DNA of 64,000 nucleotides. It comes from Nelumbo lutea. Lineage: Eukaryota > Streptophyta > Magnoliopsida > Proteales > Nelumbonaceae. Shown in pieces: positions 57,121-64,000 of this stretch (positions are counted from its first letter, which is position 1; every line of letters starts with the position of its first letter). Under the pieces are notes generated by a model. That model did not search any database. It saw nothing but the letters and a program-made list of their open reading frames with translations, and had not been told where the DNA came from. A program made the translations under genes and the position numbers. Location of the stretch: the NCBI GenBank assembly GCA_022828595.1, contig JAKGHH010000002.1:73504383-73568382 (forward strand), in the 5' to 3' direction.

Positions 57121-57560
57121 AAGATGATGATTCTTCTCGATTAGTGTTTCAACAGGCTTTGCTCATATCATTCTAGTCTAATTTGATGTCCCATAATCAA
57201 TAATCCAAGGAATGGGCTTACCTGGAGCAATAGCAATATTGGCAATAGCCCCTATACAACTATTCTGCTGAAATCTTAATTAACTTGCTCTACCAATGTA
57301 TTATATCTTGTATCGTGATTTCCATGCCATTAGTTTGTAACTAGATGTACTTATACATGTCCTAGTCATTTTGGTAGGTTAGTTATTAAAATAGCTCAAC
57401 AAAAATTATTTCCATCATAAGACTTGCCAAAAAAAAAAAATTCCATCACAAGATTGTAAGTATGAATGGTTTCAGGATGCTCCATGTAGGAATTAACATG
57501 TAATAAGATGCCTAATGACATTTGATACAAGTTGATTAGCAGAGATCAACATAGAGGAGG
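57121..57560 (-). other. possible copia protease scrap, otherwise unassigned
   Basis: At 57185-57240 the minus strand reads IAIAPGKPIPWIIDYGTSN, close to the copia protease entry WIIDSGAS with Ser-Gly changed. The remainder to 57560 shows nothing recognisable. Confidence 0.35.
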
Positions 57561-57977
57561 GGGAGGTCATAGAGTGTATACACATTTTGGGGTGTGAGGT
57601 TTCTCAGTGGCCTATGGAATATTTAGGACTGCCTCTAGGATATAACCCTAAGAATTGTACCTTTTGAACAGAAAATTTCAATAGGACTCTCAAGTGGTCA
57701 TTGCTTGGACAAGATGTAGAACCCAAATCCCGTGGATCTATAGGCATACTTTTAGGGAGATTGTGAGTATTGTAAGGGAGTTGAATGTTACTTTCAAATG
57801 GGTGAGAAGAACAGCAAATGGGATGGAAGATACTCTAGCTAAACAAGGGGCTAGAAGTCCCCAATTGTTTTGGGCTGAACTGTAAACTATAATTTGGAAA
57901 AGAACACTTTCACCCTGTTGTAATTTTCTGTTCTAACTCTAATAAAATATTATCTCATTGATCAAAAAAAAAAAAAA
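57561..57977 (+). pseudogene. L1 LINE 3' end: RNase H C-terminus and poly(A)
   Basis: The frame at 57694-57885 ends FREIVSIVRELNVTFKWVRRTANGMEDTLAKQGARSPQLFWAEL, an L1 RNase H end. A 3' UTR with aataaaatatt and a poly(A) run at 57964-57977 follow. 5'-truncated. Confidence 0.8.
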
Positions 57978-59800
57978 GATTTGACAAAAGACTTACCTCG
58001 CGGAAGAAAAGTTACCTCTCCCTAGGTGGCAGAATTGTTTTTATTAGATCTACTTTAGCCAATCTACTCATGTATTATTTGTTAGTTTTCAAAGTCCCAG
58101 AGGGAGCAGCTAGAAAATGGAAAAGTTGGTGAGGGATCTTTGGGAGCTAGGGGAGGAGAGAAAAAGGGTCATAGGGTCAAATGGAAATGATTAGTAGAAG
58201 AGAAACATTTGAGAGTTTTGGTATCAAGAATATTCAGGAGAGAAATGTGGCTCTATTGAGGAAATGGTTGTGGTGATTACCTGTTGAGAAGAAAAAGTTG
58301 TAGGCCAAGGTGGCTTTTACTTTTTTGCATTCATGGACTTGTGGATAATGGATTGATGAATTTTGGCTAGGGCTACAAGTGCTTTTGGGAACATATAAGT
58401 ATGACTTGTGCTCTGGTAACTGCACTAAATTCTGGGAACAGATATGGGTTGGGAACTCCCCTTTGAAATACCAATTTCCCTCTTTGTATGCTCTTTCAAA
58501 TTACAAGGATGAGCCTATTTCTACTTTCATTGTTCCTTCTAACTCGAGAGCTGGATACAATTGGAACTTGGGTCTTAGAAGGGGCATCAGAGAATCTGAG
58601 TTAAGTAGTGTCTTGGTACTACTTAATACTCTTGATAGGATTATCTTGGATCCTTCGAAATCAGATGGTCGACTTTGGACTCTCTTCCCCTTCTAGATCA
58701 TTCACTTGTGGCTTTTTTTTTAATGCTTTAACTCAACCCCTTGATAGTCTTGGGTAGATTTTTCCTGTAAAAGAGGTTTGGATTAAGCTTATTCCCCCTA
58801 GGGTTGGGTGTTTTTCTTGGGAAGCTTTCTTGTAAAGAATTAATACATATGATCTGCTTCAAAGAAAAGAGACCTAATAGATGCCTACCTCCTTACTGGC
58901 GTATTCTCTACCAAAGCCAATGGTTAGACTTGCTATCACTTATTAATCCCCTTCCCTTTTGCATTTGTTTGGGAATGGTTTTTTACCTTGTTTGGGTGCA
59001 AGTAGACCCCCACCAAATGTGCAAAGTTTGTTTGCCTCTACAACGTTTAGTTGGTCTAAGAAAATGGGAAGAATAATATGGACATGTGCAAGGGATGCCA
59101 TTATCTGGACTATTTGAGAAAAAAAGGAACTCAAGAATTTATTTTAGATAAGGAGGGAAGCAGAGAAGCTATAATAGAGGCGGTCTACATCAGAGTGGTA
59201 CATTGTGTTAAGTCTTTGGAACTTTTTGATGATATCCCAATGTCTGATCTTTTTAGAAGCTGGAAGGAAGTAACAAGTTTAGCCCCTGCTAAGGATGTTA
59301 TGAGTCCTATTTGGTCCCCTCTAAACAGTGGGTTTATCAAGCTGAACTTTGATTGAAGTAGTGTGGGAAATCTGGGGCCTTCAGGCATTGTAGGTGCTTT
59401 TAGGAATAAAGAGGGTAAAATTATCGCATCTTTTTCAGGACCAATTGGAGTAGGTGACTCCTTGAGGGCTGAGACATTGACGGTAATGGAAGGAGTGCGA
59501 AGGGTGAGGAGTATAAGCATTAGAAAGTTGATTACTGAAGGAGACACCAAGTTGGTGTTGGGTTAGCTGAAGGAAGAGAAGAATGAACTTTGGATCTATA
59601 GCAACAAAAGGAAGAAGTGCAAATTCCTTTGCTGAAATATTAGCAAAACAAGGGACAGATAGAGAATTTCTGTTTTGGGCTCAATTGACTGATTTGACAA
59701 TTCACTAGGAGAGCTTCTCTCTCCCTTCTCTTTGCTGGTTGTACTATGTTTTGAAATTCTAATTAAGCACTACAGTTATTGATAAAAAAAATGCTAATGA
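57978..59800 (+). pseudogene. L1 LINE 3' part: RT zinc-binding region and RNase H
   Basis: 58379-58696 reads LCSGNCTKFWEQIWVGNSPLKYQFPSLYALSNYKDEPIS...NWNLGLRRGIRESELSSVLVLL, the region before the zinc-binding domain in plant L1 RT. 58760-59076 reads VKEVWIKLIPPRVGCFSWEAF-like sequence and MICFKEKRPNRCLPPYWRIL, then frame-broken sequence with MCKVC. 59300-59566 is RNase H (GFIKLNFDXSSVGNLGPSGIVGAFRNKEGKIIASFSGPIGVGDSLRAE). A short A run at about 59784-59791 ends the element. Several stops and frame changes. Confidence 0.8.
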
Positions 59801-60071
59801 CAGACAAGAACAGATAATTTACAAACTTCTAGATCAAGTTACAGTTAATTTGAGAAATTCTTTCCATCCAAAAAGGGACTAAGATTTCCATTGATTTGAG
59901 AAATTCTTTCTCTTAAATTTTCCAAACAGGCATAATGACAACAATTATTGCAATCAGAAATAAAAGTAGTTAAATAAATATATGACTAAATGATGATCTG
60001 CAAAGTGGTATTCTATTTAAGGAATATGGATTGTAAATCATGAATAAATTAAGATAGGTCTAATAACATAC
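59801..60071. other. intron sequence next to the PH exons
   Basis: A short repeat (ttgagaaattctttc) occurs at 59852 and 59895. Otherwise nothing is seen. Probably native intron near donor 60071. Confidence 0.4.
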
Positions 60072-60173
60072 ATCAGAAATATCACTCCTATTACGCCTGC
60101 CATGTTGGCCCTTAGAGATCAATGCCTTAAGGCCAGCGAACCAGACCTCTGCCTCACCTTTGTCCTTGCATAT
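60072..60173 (-). CDS. PRAF: PRAF-family protein, PH-domain exon (third in window)
   Basis: The exon has 34 codons in phase 0, with acceptor cctatag|atatgc at 60174/60173 and donor gat|gtatgt at 60072/60071. The peptide ICKDKGEAEVWFAGLKALIS, then KGQHGRRNRSDISD, is the C-terminal helix of the PRAF pleckstrin-homology domain, with the conserved Trp in EVWF and the GLKALIS ending. It precedes the 37.6-kb intron. Too short to appear as a notable ORF. Confidence 0.95.
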
Positions 60174-60289
60174 CTATAGGATTGAGATGGTCAAGAAATA
60201 GGATTCAGCACAGAACTAGCTTCTCATAAAACTCAACAAAATTTATTTTCATATAACTTTTAAAGAACCTGAATGATTCCATAACTAAC
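60174..60289 (-). other. 116-bp intron
   Basis: Donor ctg|gttagt at 60290/60289, acceptor ctatag at 60174. Phase 0. Confidence 0.9.
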
Positions 60290-60376
60290 CAGATCAAGAG
60301 TCCTTTCGCCATTATTATACAGAAGAGAAAATGACAAATAGTCTTTGTCAGGACGCAAATATCTCCTAAAAACAGC
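60290..60376 (-). CDS. PRAF: PRAF-family protein, PH-domain exon (second in window)
   Basis: The exon has 29 codons in phase 0, with acceptor ctacag|gctgtt at 60377/60376 and donor gatctg|gttagt at 60290/60289. The peptide AVFRRYLRPDKDYLSFSLLY, then NNGERTLDL, holds the central strands of the PRAF PH domain, where family members read 'FQRYLRPEKDYLSFSLIYNNGERSLDL'. It joins directly to ICKDKGEAEVWF of the next exon. Confidence 0.95.
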
Positions 60377-60518
60377 CTGTAGTGAACCAAAAACCAAGTG
60401 CTATGTAATGTTTAATTGCAAGTTAGTTAGTAAAACCTAAAATGAAATTCTTCACAGCATGATATATTAAAGCAAATTGCTAAAATGTATAAGATCATCA
60501 TTCGGATTGTTGACTCAC
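60377..60518 (-). other. 142-bp intron
   Basis: Donor act|gtgagt at 60519/60518, acceptor ctacag at 60377. Phase 0. Confidence 0.9.
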
Positions 60519-60608
60519 AGTTCTCTGCCCAGGGATAATCCTTGAGACGGAAGACAACTTCAAATTTCTTTCCTCTCCATGTGAGTACCAGATCAATGTT
60601 GTTTCATC
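60519..60608 (-). CDS. PRAF: PRAF-family protein, PH-domain exon (first in window)
   Basis: The exon has 30 codons in phase 0, with acceptor cctgacag|gatgaa at 60609/60608 and donor gaact|gtgagt at 60519/60518. The peptide DETTLIWYSHGEERNLKLSS, then VSRIIPGQRT, is the N-terminal half of the PRAF PH domain (phosphoinositide-binding fold). Family proteins have about 40 more residues before this, ending in a KGKPKFCPFRIS-like motif. No such sequence occurs on the minus strand between 60609 and 64000, so the first coding exon and the promoter lie to the right of the window. Confidence 0.95.
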
Positions 60609-60639
60609 CTGTCAGGACCATACTATGTTAAGAACTTAT

Positions 60640-60905
60640 TTGATCAAGAAAAATAAGCAGAAAAAGAGAGAAGAAAGTTCAGAACACAATAAGATAGATG
60701 TGGGAGAAAAATCATTTTGAGAGAAGAGGACATGGCTTTTCCTAGCCCCTTAAACTTGTTTTATTAGACCTAACTGCAATTAAATGTAAAATTAAAAAGA
60801 AACCCTTAATAGGGTGGCTTCTAAAACAAGTAAATAAAAGGACTTTGGGCCCATAACAATTGAGGTCCATTTCAAAGCAAAAGAAATAAAAGAAAAGATA
60901 ACCAA
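60640..60905 (-). repeat. possible solo LTR (copia-like), minus strand
   Basis: The body has the layout of the A/B/C LTRs in reverse: gagagaag..., ccccttaaacttgttttatta, aacccttaatagggt, gggccca. Exact ends were not found. It lies 30 bp upstream of the PH exon acceptor. Confidence 0.45.
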
Positions 60906-60933
60906 CCGTATGTAGAGTTTCTATCATCAATGC

Positions 60934-61140
60934 TGTTGGTTCAGCTGTCTTAATATGTTTATTTATCTCTGTTGGGTCTTTTGTCTTCTGTTATTGGGCC
61001 TAATCTTATTTAGTGTTTTTTATTTGTCTAGGTGTCTCATCACTAATCAGGGGCATTCTAGTCTATTTGTGTAACATTATGTAATACACTTATTAATAAT
61101 AGAGTAGGGCCGGCTGAGAGATTATTGCCGCCATTCTCAA

Positions 61141-61173
<33 letters not shown>

Positions 61174-61207
61174 TTCTTCTCCTTCGGCAGCTTCATTCCA
61201 GCAAACA
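60934..61207 (+). repeat. element F 5' LTR (274 bp)
   Basis: Starts TGTTGGTTCAGC, holds a TTC repeat at about 61142-61180 and ends CATTCCAGCAAACA next to the PBS. The left edge was chosen by the TG and the length of relatives. Confidence 0.8.
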
Positions 61208-61219
61208 TGGTATCAGAGC
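61208..61219 (+). promoter_or_regulatory. element F primer-binding site
   Basis: TGGTATCAGAGC, initiator tRNA-Met type. Confidence 0.95.
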
Positions 61220-61670
61220 TCTGATCTTGCACCTGGTTACAGCCGCCACTTCATCTTCTACTCGTATCCACTCTCTTTCTTCCTCTTTTCTATCTTGGTT
61301 GCTGCAAAGAAACCCTAGGGTTGGTCGTAGAACACAGCAGGACCTACATCTAGGGTTTCCCTTGGTTGTAGTCCCAGAAGCTGATGCCCTAATAGACTTA
61401 GTACAGCAGATTGTAGCCATTCGGCTAAGAGAGATCTGTGTGGAACAGATCTAGGTGGGAGGACTAATCTCGGCAGTCCTAGAATTGGTCGTGGCAGAGA
61501 TTACAGGCTGCGACAGCAGTAATTAGAGCACAGTGCAGCAGTGTGGTGCTCGTGGTTTCAGCTCTGTTACAGGTTCTCTGGACAGAGTTTGCAGTGCAGC
61601 AAGTTCCGTAAGTCTGAAACAGTTCTCTGTATAGTGTGTTTACAGTTTTGATCTTTGCAAGTAGGAGAAG
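61220..61670 (+). other. element F leader
   Basis: Non-coding between PBS and gag ATG. Nothing specific seen. Confidence 0.7.
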
Positions 61671-64000
61671 ATGTCTTCTATATCTGGGGAAGTGTCTTCT
61701 AGAGATGTTAGGACTAGTGGGAGGTCCCCTAATCTGGAGAATCCAAATCTGCACATCCTGCAGATTACTAATGTGTTGTTGGATGAATATAACTTCAGAG
61801 AATGGTCTGTTTCAGCCATGCTCTTCATCACATCCCGGGAACTCACTGGTTATTTGGACGGGTAGAAGAAGGAGCCTGAAGTGGGTAGTGTTGATTATGC
61901 AGTTTGGCGTAAGGAGAATGCTACAGTTATGTCCTGGCTACTTGCTTCAGTGACTCCAAGGGTAGCTAGGACTGTTCAACATTTCTCCACTGCTGCCAAG
62001 ATATGGGAGAAAGTGTCCAAAACTTATGGGCAGAGAAAAAATAATGCTAGAATTTATAGATTGAATCAAGACATTGCTGCCTTAGAAGGACTATTGGAAG
62101 AGCTAGATCATCACCTCATCCTTGATTGGGAGAATGCCAGAGACAAGGAAAGGCATGACAAACAAATTGAAGAGGGCACAGCATTTAAATTTTTGGCTGG
62201 CCTAGATCCAATATATGAGAGCATAAGGTCCCAAATTCTAGGAAGGGATGAAATGCTAGACTTACATCATGTCTACTACCTCGTGAGGAATGAAGAGGTT
62301 AGAAGAAAAGAGATGCAAGTTGATACTCAAACTAAGCCATCTGAACAATCTGTGGAACATTCGGCCCTGATTTCTACAAATCAAAAGGGGAATAAGTACT
62401 CGGACAAGAGACATCTGAAGTGCACCCATTGTGGAGGAGAAAAGCATGTGAAAGAACTTGTTGGGTTCTCTATCCACATCTGAAACCAGCTGCTTTGAAG
62501 AAAGATAAGAATCATCAGAAGGGTCAAGCTGCAAGTGGGAATGTAGTTGCCAGTCACAGTGGTGATGGCTCAAAACACTCATCCATAGTTACATCCTCTC
62601 CCATGGGACAAATTGTTACTTCCCCCGGACATGGGTCCTTGGGTTTCACTGCCAATCAGGTAGAGGTTCTTAGCCGGGCACTAGCCCGTCTAAGGACCAA
62701 TTCTCTTGCTTCCACCTCCCTTGCCAGATCAGGTACTGCCTTTGCTTTTAGTGCAACTAGCTCTATTGATCTTGCTTCTTGGATTATTGATTCCGGTGCA
62801 ACTGACCACATGACACATATGTTTTCTCTATTTTCTTCCTATCATTTACTGTCTGGCCAAGATAAGATGAGGGTTGCTGATGGTTCCCTCTCTACCATCT
62901 CTGGAAAAGGGGTGGTTGACCTAAGCAAGGGCCTCTCACTCAAATCTGTTCTGCATGTTCCCAATCTTTCTTCAAACCTCTTATCTATTTCAAAGCTTAC
63001 CAAGAATTTGAATTGTAGCATAACTTTTTTCCTACTCATTGTGTCTTTCAAGACAGCTTGACAAAGAGAACGATTGGGAGTGGTCATGAGTGTGGAGCCC
63101 TCTACTACCTTGATGCAGACATCAGTTCGGCCTTACAAACATCTGCTACTAGTAGTCAGTCCAATGTGGAGTCAATAGCTAGGTTACATCTGTGGCATGC
63201 TAGGCTAGGTCATTTACCTTTTTCATCATTAGAAGTGTTGTTTCCGGAATTATTCAAAGGTTTTTCAAGTCAAAATTTAGTTTGTGAAATCTGTCAGTTA
63301 TTAAAACAATATAGAACTGTTTATCCAATTTCTAGTAATGAAATTCAAGCTTCTTTTGATTTAGTCCACTCTGATGTTTGGGGCCCTTCACTCATTATTT
63401 CTGTTGATGGCTTTCAGTACTTTATCAGTTTTACTCTCGATGCACATGGATCTACTTGTTAAAAGGACGGGATGAAGTGCCATGGGTAACCATGGCGTTT
63501 TACAAAATGATTGAAACACAATTTGGCAAGAAAATTAAACAATTCAGGTATGATAATGGAGCTGAATACTTTGAAAGGTCCCTGAAACTGTTTATGGAGG
63601 ATGCTGGAATGATCCATCAGTCATCTTGTGCTAGTACCCCCAATAGAATGGGGTTGCTAAGCACAAGAATAGACACCTATTGGAGACTGCTCGAGCCTTA
63701 CTATTTCAACACAAAGTTCCCAAAAACTATTGGTCTCAAGTAGTCCTTACTGCATCATATCTAATAAATCGAATGCCATCCAAGGTATTGGGGATGAAAA
63801 CTCCTTTCTCTGTCCTTTGCCCTCATCTTCCAGACTTTTCTCTTCCACCAAGAGTCTTTGGTTGTGTATGCTTTATACATGTAAAGGATCCAAAGAAGAC
63901 CAAACTGGATACTAGGGCTACGGAAGGAATTTTTTTGGGGTACTCTCCTACACAAAAGGGTTATAAGTGTTATGATCTATCTAGTCACCAAGAAAAAATG
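61671..64000 (+). pseudogene. element F gag, protease and integrase (partial)
   Basis: Gag from ATG 61671 (ITNVLLDEYNFREWSVSAMLFITSRELTGYLDG), TAG 61863-61865, then the same frame (WRKENATVMSWLLASVTPRVARTVQHFSTAAKIWEKVS...FLAGLDPIYESIRSQILGRDEML) to the zinc knuckle, which is broken by a frameshift near 62450 (CTHCGGEKHVKE, then VLYPHLKPAALKK in the next frame). Protease WIIDSGATDHM is intact. Further frame changes are near 63055, 63440 and 63645. Integrase pieces are HSDVWGPSLIISVDGFQYFISF, RYDNGAEYFERSLKLF and MPSKVLGMKTPFSVL. Another family than A-E. The window ends in the hinge region. Confidence 0.9.

Larger units (their letters stand above)
22511..60071 (-). other. 37.6-kb intron of the PRAF gene
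   Basis: Donor gat|gtatgt at 60072/60071 and acceptor ttcag at 22511 flank 37,561 bp. The joined protein (…RSDISD then LRDGGDF…) keeps phase 0 and the family layout, PH domain then linker then RCC1. The intron holds copia C1 with C2, J, K, L, D with E, several L1 and gag remnants, a solo LTR and a MITE. The complete LTR elements C1, C2, D and E are all antisense to the host gene. Confidence 0.85.
60934..64000 (+). mobile_element. copia element F (runs off the window)
   Basis: Plus-strand copia with a 5' LTR at 60934-61207, PBS at 61208-61219, a leader to 61670 and gag, protease and integrase to the window end. It sits in the intron upstream of the first PH exon and is antisense to the host gene. 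The 3' half and target duplication cannot be seen. Confidence 0.9.

Noticed and set aside
61142..61180. TTC microsatellites (also near 17305) as independent features
   Set aside because: They are part of the transcribed ends of copia LTRs.
1..64000. Prokaryotic operons, phage or viral integrants
   Set aside because: No ribosome-binding pattern or phage genes. All reverse-transcriptase sequence has copia, L1 or RTE order and LTR/PBS structure; no envelope or movement-protein gene was seen.

Overview
The window is nuclear DNA of a flowering plant: AT-rich, with GT-AG introns, plant-type Ty1/copia, L1 and RTE retrotransposons, a hAT-type MITE and initiator-tRNA-Met primer sites. The species cannot be fixed from the sequence. 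No prokaryotic gene, CRISPR array or tRNA gene was seen.

The main result is that the whole 64 kb appears to lie inside one minus-strand host gene of the PRAF family (PH - RCC1 repeats - FYVE - coiled coil - BRX). Six exons can be placed with consensus splice sites: 60608-60519, 60376-60290 and 60173-60072 (PH domain), 22510-20450 (seven RCC1 blades plus FYVE zinc finger), 20310-20164 (coiled coil) and 778-363 (acidic linker and start of the BRX domain). They join with no stop or frameshift into about 967 codons. Only a short N-terminal exon (right of 64000) and the C-terminal end of BRX (left of position 1) are missing. Three internal introns are small (142, 116 and 139 bp). Two are enormous (37.6 kb and 19.4 kb), and a third large intron runs off the right edge.

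Everything else is intron filled with transposons, mostly Ty1/copia, often nested. From left to right: RTE LINE tails; a five-copy tandem repeat of about 497 bp (2105-4599); decayed copia and LINE pieces; copia A (6342-16398, minus) with copia B (9332-14898, minus) inserted in it; older copia pieces (16399-19690); then exons at 20164-22510; copia C1 (23615-35260, plus) interrupted by its close relative C2 (26919-32799, plus); decayed copia and LINE remnants with a solo LTR carrying a hAT-like MITE (41134-41802); copia D (about 44431-55343, plus) interrupted by copia E (48135-53622, plus); a cluster of L1 3' ends (55344-59800); the PH-domain exons; and copia F (60934 to beyond 64000, plus).

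Target-site duplications confirm C1 (ATTTC), C2 in C1 (TTCAC), E in D (ACTGT) and B in A (GTCAT/GTCAC). LTR pairs differ by about 1-3 %, so these insertions look recent. Every copia copy carries stops, frameshifts or deletions in its polyprotein, while the host exons stay intact, so selection seems to act on the exons only. A and B are in the sense direction of the host gene; C1, C2, D, E and F are antisense to it.
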